Source: Anaerolineales bacterium
GTDB lineage: Bacteria > Chloroflexota > Anaerolineae > Anaerolineales > UBA4823
DNA: 6,740 nucleotides
NCBI GenBank assembly: GCA_028687395.1
Contig: JAQUAE010000098.1
Coordinates: 1-6,740, forward strand
Direction of reading: 5' to 3'
Shown here: one piece after another, positions 1 through 5,764 of the stretch
How the letters are laid out: each line of letters begins with the position of its first letter
Numbering within the stretch: the stretch's first letter is position 1
Program-made: the position numbers and the translations under genes
Notes under the pieces: generated by a model
What the model was told of the DNA's origin: nothing
Seen by the model: the letters and a program-made list of their open reading frames with translations, nothing else
Databases searched by the model: none

Positions 1-443
1 CCCAGCGGGAAATCCTTGCGCAGGGGGTGCCCCTCCCAATCGTGCGGCATCAGGATGCGGCGCAGGTCGGAGTGATTCTCGAAGCGAATGCCGAACATGT
101 CCCAGATCTCGCGCTCGTACCAGTTGGCGTTCGGGTAGATGCCCTCCAGGGTGGGCAGGGAGGGAGCGTTGCCCTCCAGCGGGACGCGCAGGCCCAGGCG
201 AGTGTTGTGTTTCAAGGATAGCAACTGGTAGAGCAGGTGAAAGCGCGGCGCCGTCTGCGGCCAATAGTCGATGGCGGTCTCGTCGACCAGCATCTCGAAA
301 TCGAACTCGTCGCGCAAGGCCTGGCAGACAGGCAGAAGCTGTTCGGCGGGGAGGACCAGGCTGACCTGGCCGCGAAACTCGCTCTCCTGGAGGGAAAAGC
401 GCGCTTTCAGGCTCTGGACTGCGGATTGCAGGTGTTCATTCAT
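1..443 (-). CDS. nuoC: NADH-quinone oxidoreductase subunit C (NuoC), 3' end cut by window edge
   Basis: NuoC is a hydrophilic peripheral-arm subunit of complex I (the 30-kDa subunit family); it packs against NuoD and NuoB near the quinone site. I translated 147 codons from the ATG at 443 down to the window edge. The signature of the 30-kDa family is unmistakable at residues 108-147: WYEREIWDMFGI, then DLRRILMPHDWEGHPLRKDFPL. The ATG is chosen because an in-frame TGA lies only nine codons upstream and a GGAAG ribosome-binding-like sequence stands about ten bases before it. A second ATG four bases in is out of frame. The gap to nuoB is 58 bases with no terminator, so it should be the third gene of the nuoA-B-C transcript. 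The stop codon lies outside the window; family proteins usually end some 10-40 residues beyond this motif, so most of the gene is here. Confidence 0.95.
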   Translation of the reverse strand, partial: MNEHLQSAVQSLKARFSLQESEFRGQVSLVLPAEQLLPVCQALRDEFDFEMLVDETAIDYWPQTAPRFHLLYQLLSLKHNTRLGLRVPLEGNAPSLPTLEGIYPNANWYEREIWDMFGIRFENHSDLRRILMPHDWEGHPLRKDFPL

Positions 444-501
444 GGGGCACACTTCCGCGAGAAATCAAGATCGGCAAATGCAAGGGGGTTGGTGGGCATC
501 A

Positions 502-984
502 TCAAGCCCACTCGCTGATGTGCTCGCCGCGCACCTTTTCATGCAGGGTGATGATGCCGTGGATCAAGCCTTCCGGGCGCGGTGGACACCCGGCGACGTA
601 AACATCCACCGGCACCACCTCGTCGACGCCCTGTACGATGGCGTAATTGTTGAAGACGCCGCCGCACGAAGCGCAGTCGCCCATGGCGATCACCCACTTG
701 GGATCGGGCATCTGGTCATACAGGCGGCGCAACACCGGGGCCATCTTGCGGCTGACGCGTCCGGCGACGATCATCAGGTCGGACTGCCGCGGGCTGGCGC
801 GCATCAACTCCATACCAAAGCGGCTCAGGTCGTAATTGGACGCCTGGGCAGACATCATCTCGATCGCGCAACAGGCCAACCCGAACAGCATCGGCCACAT
901 AGCGTTGGTGCGCGCCCAGTTGACGGCTTGTTCCAGCTTGAGCGTGACCACGCCCATGTTGCCAAGTTTTTGCTCTACTCCCAT
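502..984 (-). CDS. nuoB: NADH-quinone oxidoreductase subunit B (NuoB)
   Basis: NuoB (PSST/20-kDa family) carries the terminal iron-sulfur cluster N2, which passes electrons to quinone at the foot of the complex I peripheral arm. The 160-residue protein shows the expected cluster ligands: the adjacent pair C38-C39 in GLACCAIEMM, C104 in MGDCASCGG and C133 in GCPPRPEG. An additional C107 sits where E. coli NuoB has serine in its equivalent loop. The length is normal for the family. The start at 984 is supported by AAAGGAG seven bases upstream, which lies inside the last codons of nuoA; a methionine at residue 10 is a less likely alternative. The gene overlaps nuoA by 10 bases, which suggests translational coupling. 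The usual gene order nuoA-B-C is preserved. Confidence 0.97.
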   Translation of the reverse strand: MGVEQKLGNMGVVTLKLEQAVNWARTNAMWPMLFGLACCAIEMMSAQASNYDLSRFGMELMRASPRQSDLMIVAGRVSRKMAPVLRRLYDQMPDPKWVIAMGDCASCGGVFNNYAIVQGVDEVVPVDVYVAGCPPRPEGLIHGIITLHEKVRGEHISEWA

Positions 985-1331
985 TCCAGGGCTCCTTTCT
1001 TCCAGGCGTAAACGAAGCCGATCACCAGGATACTGATAAAGACCAGCATTTCGAGCACGCCAAACAGCCCAAGCTTGCGGAAGGCAACCGCCCAGGGGAG
1101 AAAGAAGATCACCTCGATGTCGAAGATGATAAACAAAACCGCCACCATGTAGAAACGCACCGGCATGCGGCGCGTCCCCGGCCCGAACGGCGTCATGCCG
1201 GACTCGTAGGGCAGCGATTTGCGCTCAGTGGGGCGGCGTGGGCCAAACAGGTGACCCAAAGCGACAGCGATCAGCGCGACCGCCGTGGCCACGAACAAGA
1301 GAACTGCGATGGGGAGATATTCGCTTCCCAT
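975..1331 (-). CDS. nuoA: NADH-quinone oxidoreductase subunit A (NuoA)
   Basis: NuoA (ND3 family) is a small membrane subunit of complex I at the junction with the peripheral arm; its first loop reaches the quinone cavity. The 118-residue protein has three predicted membrane helices, at about residues 6-29, 60-80 and 89-109. The conserved loop PYESGMTPFG is at 41-50, with serine at the place where mitochondrial ND3 has its switch cysteine. The second helix contains the family's acidic pair, D71 and E73, in FIIFDIEVIFFLPW. The start is the ATG at 1331, with AGGAAGG three bases upstream. It is the first gene of the nuo transcript: a sigma-70 type promoter lies about 45-75 bases upstream, and the last bases overlap nuoB. 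The stop is TAG at 975-977. Confidence 0.96.
   Translation of the reverse strand: MGSEYLPIAVLLFVATAVALIAVALGHLFGPRRPTERKSLPYESGMTPFGPGTRRMPVRFYMVAVLFIIFDIEVIFFLPWAVAFRKLGLFGVLEMLVFISILVIGFVYAWKKGALEWE
992..998 (-). promoter_or_regulatory. Ribosome binding site of nuoB
   Basis: On the minus strand this reads AAAGGAG, seven bases before the ATG at 984. It lies inside the final codons of nuoA and is the reason for preferring the 984 start over the internal methionine at residue 10. Confidence 0.8.
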
Positions 1332-1334
1332 AAG

Positions 1335-1341
1335 CCTTCCT
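1335..1341 (-). promoter_or_regulatory. Ribosome binding site of nuoA
   Basis: On the minus strand this reads AGGAAGG followed by CTT and the ATG at 1331. The AGGA part lies six bases from the start codon, a normal distance. Confidence 0.7.
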
Positions 1342-1362
1342 TTGTGCTCGCGCGCGAATTGT

Positions 1363-1377
1363 TTACCTAATTGGTAA
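1363..1377. promoter_or_regulatory. Inverted repeat at the predicted nuo transcription start (possible operator)
   Basis: TTACC-N5-GGTAA is a perfect 5-bp inverted repeat in an AT-rich stretch. It abuts the downstream edge of the nuo -10 box and covers the expected start of transcription, which is the classic position for a repressor operator. The half-sites are short, so chance is possible; no regulator can be named from the sequence. Confidence 0.35.
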
Positions 1378-1405
1378 GTTTATCACACCCCTGGCCAGGT
1401 GTCAA
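1377..1405 (-). promoter_or_regulatory. Sigma-70 type promoter of the nuo operon
   Basis: Read on the minus strand, a perfect -35 box TTGACA (1400-1405) is followed by a 17-bp spacer (1383-1399) and a -10 box TAAACT (1377-1382). The -10 is preceded by TGA, giving the extended -10 form TGnTAAACT. The start of transcription is expected near 1370, which gives a leader of roughly 40 bases before nuoA. The promoter begins about 20 bases after the sigma factor stop codon, so nuo can be expressed independently of dnaG-rpoD. The spacing and -35 match are strong; the -10 matches four of six consensus bases. No experiment supports the start site. Confidence 0.68.
1387..1402. repeat. Near-palindrome within the nuo promoter spacer
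   Basis: The core CCTGGCCAGG (1390-1399) is a perfect 10-bp palindrome; extended to 16 bp it has one mismatched pair. It fills the region between the -35 and -10 boxes. It could be a regulator site, or the remains of a hairpin downstream of the sigma factor gene. There is no T-run after it on the minus strand, so a typical intrinsic terminator is not supported. Confidence 0.35.
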
Positions 1406-1425
1406 ATTTCACAAATAAGCTCGAT

Positions 1426-3060
1426 TTAACTCAAATAATCTCGCAGGTAGCGACTGCGGGTAGGATGGCGCAATTTGCGCAACGCCTTCGATTCGATCTG
1501 GCGGATGCGCTCCCGGGTAACGTTAAAATACTGCCCCACCTCTTCCAGGGTGTGATCCTTACCGTCCGCCAACCCGAAACGCAATTCGAGCACCTGGCGC
1601 TCGCGTTCGGAGAGCACCGCCAGGGCGTTGTTGATCGATTCGCGCAACATCTCCCGCGCCGCGGCGTCCATCGGTTCCACGGCATCCTGGTCTTCGATAA
1701 AATCCCCCAACTGGCTGTTCTCCTCGCTGCCGACCGGGCTCTCCAGAGACATGGGCTCCTCCGCGGCGCGCAAGATGCGCTCCACCTTGGCCGCGGCGCG
1801 CGCCCACCGTTGGCCCACCTCGGCGGGCAGGGGCGTTCCCTCCGACCTGGAGTGCAGGATCATCTGCGTATCTACTTCGTCCAGGTAGCCGGCCTCCAGA
1901 GCCAGCTCCTCGCTCCCCGGTTCACGCCCCAGCCGCTGCAGCAGGCGGCGCTGGACGCGCAACAGGCGATTGATGGATTCGAAGATGTGCACCGGGATGC
2001 GAATGGTGCGCGCCTGGTCGGCGATCGAGCGGCTGATCGACTGCCGGATCCACCAGGTAGCGTAAGTGCTGAACTTATAGCCACGCGTAGGGTCAAACTT
2101 GGACACCGCCCGCAGCAAGCCGATATTTCCCTCCTGAATCAGGTCCAGAAACGAGCTGCCCCGCCCGATGTAGCGCTTGGCGACGCTGACCACCAGGCGC
2201 AAATTGGCGCGGATCAGGGCGTGGTGCGCTTCGTCAGCCCGCAGGCGCATTGCGGCTCGCTCGGCCTGCAACTCCTTCTCGGAGGGCAGGTATTTGAGCG
2301 CAACTTTCGCTGAGGGCAGGTCGCCTTTCTTCTCGACGATAGCGATGATCTGCTCAAGTGTGGATTCGGGCAGCATGTACAGGTAAAGATACACGGTGAA
2401 GGCGTTGTGGGCGACGCCATCCCAAAGCGCGTCTATCCCCCAGCGGCCATTATCCAGGAAGGAGCGTAGATAGGAGGGATAGGGGATATCCCAGTCCTTG
2501 CGCAGCATCATCACCTCACCAATCAGGCGCTTGACCTCCGGGACGGCGTAATCCAGGCGGCTGGCGTCCTCCTTGACCCGCTTCCAGGCGGTAGCCAGCT
2601 CGGTGAGCAAGGCGGCATACACGCTGTGCAGGGCGGATTCTCCGCTGCGCGCCAGGGGATGGGCGTGGCTGAGAGTGTCCATGCGGCGCACCGCTTCGAG
2701 GCGGGTGGAGAGCCAGAACTCGCGGTCTGGGTCCAAAAGGGTGGTCCCGCCGATCTCCTTTAGATACAGGCGGACTGGATCCTCGCTCAGTTCAGCCAGC
2801 AGGTTGGGGTCGTCGAGCAGGTCGAGGGGCTCTTCCTTCACCAGGCTCTCCAGGTCTTCGGCCTCCAGAGCCAGCACCTCGTCATCCGGCTCCTCCCCGG
2901 CGGGCGTGTCCTCGATTTCCACCAGCAGGTCGTCCACCGCGTCGGCGGGCAAGAAATCCACCGGATCCAGCGCCACGTCCAAGGCGCCATCCTCCTCGAG
3001 GGGAGGCTTGGTCGGCTTGGGGGGTTCCTTGGGGCGTCTGCTCATTACGTTGGGCTTCAC
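1426..3060 (-). CDS. rpoD: Primary RNA polymerase sigma factor, sigma-70 family (RpoD/SigA type)
   Basis: This is the housekeeping sigma factor that directs RNA polymerase to -35/-10 promoters. Of 544 residues from the GTG at 3060, region 1.2 is at about 93-125 (EDPVRLYLKEIG). A non-conserved segment follows at about 126-265. Region 2 is at about 271-358, including ANLRLVVSVAKRY and the -10-binding part KFSTYATWWIRQ. Region 3 is at about 359-440 and the region 3.2 linker with LGDFIEDQDA at 438-460. Region 4 is at about 470-544, with the -35-binding helix-turn-helix at 504-531 (EVGQYFNVTRERIRQIE). Residues 21-94 are very acidic: 29 D/E against one lysine and no arginine, replacing a recognisable region 1.1. 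Region 3 carries roughly 30 extra residues compared with E. coli RpoD. The gene starts 10 bases after dnaG and shares its transcript. An ATG at 3045 (residue 6) is an alternative start; neither has a strong ribosome binding site. Confidence 0.96.
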   Translation of the reverse strand: MKPNVMSRRPKEPPKPTKPPLEEDGALDVALDPVDFLPADAVDDLLVEIEDTPAGEEPDDEVLALEAEDLESLVKEEPLDLLDDPNLLAELSEDPVRLYLKEIGGTTLLDPDREFWLSTRLEAVRRMDTLSHAHPLARSGESALHSVYAALLTELATAWKRVKEDASRLDYAVPEVKRLIGEVMMLRKDWDIPYPSYLRSFLDNGRWGIDALWDGVAHNAFTVYLYLYMLPESTLEQIIAIVEKKGDLPSAKVALKYLPSEKELQAERAAMRLRADEAHHALIRANLRLVVSVAKRYIGRGSSFLDLIQEGNIGLLRAVSKFDPTRGYKFSTYATWWIRQSISRSIADQARTIRIPVHIFESINRLLRVQRRLLQRLGREPGSEELALEAGYLDEVDTQMILHSRSEGTPLPAEVGQRWARAAAKVERILRAAEEPMSLESPVGSEENSQLGDFIEDQDAVEPMDAAAREMLRESINNALAVLSERERQVLELRFGLADGKDHTLEEVGQYFNVTRERIRQIESKALRKLRHPTRSRYLRDYLS

Positions 3061-3070
3061 TCAGCCGTAA

Positions 3071-4975
3071 TCAATGGGGTCGAGCAGAAAATTGCCCGAG
3101 AGCCCGGTCCAATTTCTGCAATGCGTTGGTATGTTGTATCATACTTTGGCGATATTGGGGTAACCCCAGCTCAGCGTCCTGCTGGGCGTCCTCCATCAAA
3201 AAGCGCAGATATTCGACGCTCTGGCGCACGTTGCGCTGGCGCAAGACCAGGATGGAGCGGATCAGCTCGCGGAAGACGCGCTCCTCGCCGACGTCGACTT
3301 TCTTGGTGTTCTCCAGCAGCCCGTCAGCGATGTCCATCATGGGCAGGGAGAGCTTGCCCAGCACGTAATTGAGCGGTTCAGCCTGGTCCTGGTCGACGGA
3401 TTCCTGCAGCAGGCGCAGGATAGCCTGATGGTCGGCGTGTTGAAAATCGTTGGGGGAGAGCCGCCCCAGGCCAGCTTCCTGCAAGGCGCGATCCACCCGG
3501 TAGAGCCAATCCGGCTGGCGCATCAACACCCCCAGGGTGTGCGCCTCCAGGGCATAGCTGTGCATGGCGGGGGTGATGGCCGGTTCGACGGCGGGCTGGC
3601 TGCTGAGCTGGCGGAAGGGACGCGCCCGCCGCGGCGCTCTACCCCGTCTCGCGCCCACCAGGGCACTCTCATCCACTCGCAGCAGCCGGGCGAGGCGCTG
3701 GCGATATGTCTCGCGCTCGATGTCGCCGGGCACATCCGCGATCAGCGGCAGGACTTGGGCGGCAATCTCCTCCTTCACCTTGGCATCGTCCAGGTCGCGC
3801 GAGGCGGCCAACGTCTCCATCACGTGGATGACGATGGGCTTGGCATCGGCCAGGATGGACTCCCATTCCTTGGGGTCGCGGTTGACCACTTCATCGGGAT
3901 CCATGCCCTCCGGCAGCGTGGTCACGCGGATATCCGCCTTCAACCTGCCTTCGTGGCCGAGCAAGCCGCGGGCGTCGAACACCGGGTCCTGCTCACGCTC
4001 CAGGGTTTGGCGGGCAATCTGCAGACCGCGCAGGGTTGCCGACGCCCCCGCCGCGTCGGCGTCCAGGGCGAGGATAATGCGCCGCGAGAAGCGCTTGAGC
4101 AGGCTCAGGTGGCGCTCGGTGAGCGCGGTGCCCATCGGGGAGACGGCGTTGGTGAACCCCGCCTGGTGCAGGGCAATCACATCCAGGTAGCCCTCCACCA
4201 CCACGGCCTGGTCCTGCGCCCGGATGGTCTTGCGCGCCCGCTCCAGGCCGTATAGCAGGTGACCCTTGTCGAACAGCACGGTTTGGGGAGAATTAAGAAA
4301 CTTGGGCACGTCGTTGGGGTCCAGGATGCGCGCCCCAAATCCCGCCATGCGCCCGCGCTCATCGCGAATGGGAAACATGACGCGGTGCCTGAAGCGATCG
4401 TGCACCCCGCCCGTTTCCCGTGTGCTGACCAGGCCGGCATCGAGCAGGTCTTGCTCGCTGTACTTCTTGGAGAGGAAGTAATCCAGGGTGGCCTGCCAGG
4501 AGTTGGGCGCGTAGCCCAGGCCGAACGCTTCGATGATCTCCGGCTTGAGACCCCGCCCAACCAGGTACTCAAACGCCTTCTGGCCTGGCGGTGTGTTTAG
4601 CAATTGGTGGCGGTAAAAGGTGACCGCTTCTTCCAGCAGGGCGCGCAGACCTTCGTGTTCTTCGGCGGCGGCTTGTTCCTCCGGCGTGGGGGGCTTGAGC
4701 TGCACGCCGGCTTTTTCAGCCAGCAGTTGCAGCGCTTCGCCAAACTCGACGTCCTCCTTCTTCATCACGAACTTGAAGATATCGCCCCCTTCGTTGCACT
4801 GCCCGAAACAGCGCCAGGTGCCCGATTCCGGGAAGACGGCAAAGGCCGGCGTACGCGTGTTGGCATGGAAGGGGCAAAAACCTGTGTAGTTCTTCCCCGA
4901 CCGGCGCAACTGCACTGTTTCGGAGACGAGGTCGACGATATCGATGCGGGCTTTTATCTCATCGATGACGGACAT
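3071..4975 (-). CDS. dnaG: DNA primase DnaG
   Basis: DnaG makes RNA primers at replication forks in complex with the replicative helicase. The 634-residue protein has the N-terminal zinc ribbon at about 30-65, with ligands C34, H37, C56 and C60. The last pair is spaced C-x3-C (CFGQC) instead of the C-x2-C of E. coli. The RNA-polymerase-like core includes FRHRVMFPIRD (195-205) and the block KFLNSPQTVLFDKG (225-238). The TOPRIM domain begins at VVVEGYLDVIAL (258-269), with catalytic E261, then ALDADAAG with D305 and D307 (alanine in place of the usual glycine between them), and MDPDEVV at 358-364. A very arginine-rich linker at 442-456 leads to a helical C-terminal domain (about 470-630), in the place of the helicase-binding domain. 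The ATG at 4975 gives a normal N-terminus; its ribosome binding site is weak (GGTGG). The gene heads a dnaG-sigma factor operon. Confidence 0.97.
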   Translation of the reverse strand: MSVIDEIKARIDIVDLVSETVQLRRSGKNYTGFCPFHANTRTPAFAVFPESGTWRCFGQCNEGGDIFKFVMKKEDVEFGEALQLLAEKAGVQLKPPTPEEQAAAEEHEGLRALLEEAVTFYRHQLLNTPPGQKAFEYLVGRGLKPEIIEAFGLGYAPNSWQATLDYFLSKKYSEQDLLDAGLVSTRETGGVHDRFRHRVMFPIRDERGRMAGFGARILDPNDVPKFLNSPQTVLFDKGHLLYGLERARKTIRAQDQAVVVEGYLDVIALHQAGFTNAVSPMGTALTERHLSLLKRFSRRIILALDADAAGASATLRGLQIARQTLEREQDPVFDARGLLGHEGRLKADIRVTTLPEGMDPDEVVNRDPKEWESILADAKPIVIHVMETLAASRDLDDAKVKEEIAAQVLPLIADVPGDIERETYRQRLARLLRVDESALVGARRGRAPRRARPFRQLSSQPAVEPAITPAMHSYALEAHTLGVLMRQPDWLYRVDRALQEAGLGRLSPNDFQHADHQAILRLLQESVDQDQAEPLNYVLGKLSLPMMDIADGLLENTKKVDVGEERVFRELIRSILVLRQRNVRQSVEYLRFLMEDAQQDAELGLPQYRQSMIQHTNALQKLDRALGQFSARPH

Positions 4976-5015
4976 AACACAGCCACCACGGCAGCGCCCG
5001 GTAAGTTGGAAAGCA

Positions 5016-5047
5016 CCCTGAGGCAGCCCTCACCGGCAACCCTCAGG
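5016..5047. repeat. Direct and inverted repeats in the dnaG leader
   Basis: Two elements share this stretch between the dnaG promoter and its start codon. GGCAGCCCTCA (5022-5032) is repeated as GGCAACCCTCA (5035-5045), ten of eleven bases alike with a 13-base period. CCTGAGG (5017-5023) and CCTCAGG (5041-5047) form a perfect 7-bp inverted repeat around 17 bases, so the transcript could fold a hairpin upstream of the dnaG start. This could be an operator or an mRNA control element; chance is not excluded. Confidence 0.4.
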
Positions 5048-5072
5048 CTCATTAAGCGCTGGCCTGGCAAAA

Positions 5073-5081
5073 ATTATACCA
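5073..5081 (-). promoter_or_regulatory. Extended -10 promoter of dnaG-rpoD
   Basis: On the minus strand this reads TGGTATAAT, a perfect extended -10 element (-10 box at 5073-5078). No recognisable -35 box is found at the usual 16-18 bp spacing, which is GC-rich; extended -10 promoters often lack one. The expected start near 5066 gives a leader of about 90 bases before the dnaG ATG at 4975. Confidence 0.65.
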
Positions 5082-5179
5082 GTATGAAGAGACCCGCCCG
5101 GTTCGGCGCGCCTGAATCCCGGGCGCAGAAATCCTTTTCACCGGTAACCACAGGGCGAGCGTTCCCCCGGACATGCAGC

Positions 5180-5185
5180 TATAAT
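5180..5185 (+). promoter_or_regulatory. -10 box of a probably leaderless promoter for the exonuclease operon
   Basis: A perfect TATAAT ends seven bases before the ATG at 5193. The transcription start expected six to eight bases after the box falls on, or within two bases of, the A of the start codon. No ribosome binding site precedes this ATG, which fits a leaderless mRNA. A -35 box is not evident at 16-18 bp spacing. Confidence 0.65.
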
Positions 5186-5192
5186 ACAGCCT

Positions 5193-5762
5193 ATGCTGAA
5201 CGACAACCAAGCGGCCTACATATCGGTGGACGTGGAGACCGCCGGGCCCAACCCCAGCCAGTACTCGCTGCTCTCCATCGGCGCCTGCGCCCTGCACGCA
5301 CTCGACAGGACCTTCTACATCGAGATCCAACCCGTCAACGACAACGCCATCCCGCAAGCCATGGAAATCAATCAGCTTTCTATGGAGAAGCTGGCCCAGG
5401 AGGGGGTCGAGCCCAAGGAGGCCATGCTGCGCTTCGAAGCGTGGTTATTGACTACCGCCGGTGAGGGCAAACGCCCGGTGTTCGTGGCCTTCAACGCAGC
5501 CTACGACTGGATGTTCGTCAACGATTATTTCTTTCGCTACCTGGGGCGCAACCCGTTCGGGTACACCGCTCTGGACATCAAATCGTATTTCATGGGGCTG
5601 GCAGGGGTCACCTGGGCGCATACCTCCAAGGCGCACCTCAGCCCGCGCTACCTGAACAACCAGCCCCTGACCCACAATGCGCTGCAAGACGCCATCGACC
5701 AGGCCAGGATGTTCAACCAGATGCTGGCAGAAGCCAGCCAAAACCGCCGCGAGAGGAGATGA
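5193..5762 (+). CDS. DEDDh-family 3'-5' exonuclease, RNase T-like
   Basis: The 189-residue protein has the complete DEDDh exonuclease signature. Motif I is SVDVETAGPN with D13 and E15; motif II is VAFNAAYDWMF with D105; motif III is THNALQDAIDQA with H161 and D166. Such enzymes remove nucleotides from 3' ends of RNA or DNA with two metal ions. DVETAGxN in motif I resembles E. coli RNase T (DVETAGFN), and both proteins are small single-domain exonucleases (RNase T is about 215 residues). The proofreading epsilon subunit and oligoribonuclease share the fold, so the substrate is not settled. No signal peptide or membrane segment is visible, so it should act in the cytoplasm. The start is the ATG directly after a TATAAT box, without a ribosome binding site. 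The gene diverges from dnaG and leads a two-gene operon with the next gene two bases downstream. Confidence 0.88.
   Translation: MLNDNQAAYISVDVETAGPNPSQYSLLSIGACALHALDRTFYIEIQPVNDNAIPQAMEINQLSMEKLAQEGVEPKEAMLRFEAWLLTTAGEGKRPVFVAFNAAYDWMFVNDYFFRYLGRNPFGYTALDIKSYFMGLAGVTWAHTSKAHLSPRYLNNQPLTHNALQDAIDQARMFNQMLAEASQNRRERR
5754..5758 (+). promoter_or_regulatory. Ribosome binding site of the gene at 5765
   Basis: AGGAG within the last codons of the exonuclease gene lies six bases before the ATG at 5765. It decides for this start over the ATG at 5759, which overlaps the exonuclease stop codon (ATGA) and is in another frame. Confidence 0.8.
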
Positions 5763-5764
5763 CC

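Noticed and set aside
271..1011. Long plus-strand open frame opposite nuoC, nuoB and part of nuoA
   Set aside because: It is a GC-rich shadow of genes with unmistakable complex I motifs on the minus strand; its translation shows no domain or sensible composition.
1385..1402. Intrinsic terminator for the sigma factor gene
   Set aside because: The near-palindrome could fold, but no T-run follows on the minus strand and it overlaps the nuo promoter spacer.
1399..2313. 304-codon plus-strand open frame opposite the sigma factor gene
   Set aside because: It is antisense to conserved sigma regions 2-4, has no ribosome binding site of note, and its translation resembles the complement of conserved codons.
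3156..3168. Palindrome TGGGGT-A-ACCCCA near the end of dnaG
   Set aside because: It is wholly inside coding sequence (Leu-Gly-Leu-Pro), has no T-run after it, and is short enough to arise by chance.
3428..4255. 275-codon plus-strand open frame opposite dnaG
   Set aside because: It is a shadow of the primase TOPRIM and linker region; no motif is recognisable.
5096..5101. -35 box for the dnaG promoter
   Set aside because: At the right spacing the minus strand reads CCGGGC, which does not resemble TTGACA; the extended -10 stands alone.
5105..5123. GGCGCGCC and CCCGGG palindromes between dnaG and the exonuclease
   Set aside because: These are short GC palindromes expected by chance in GC-rich DNA, with no position relative to either promoter that suggests a site.
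4604..5464. Plus-strand open frame running from within dnaG through the intergenic region into the exonuclease
   Set aside because: It crosses two promoters and overlaps two well-supported genes in other frames.
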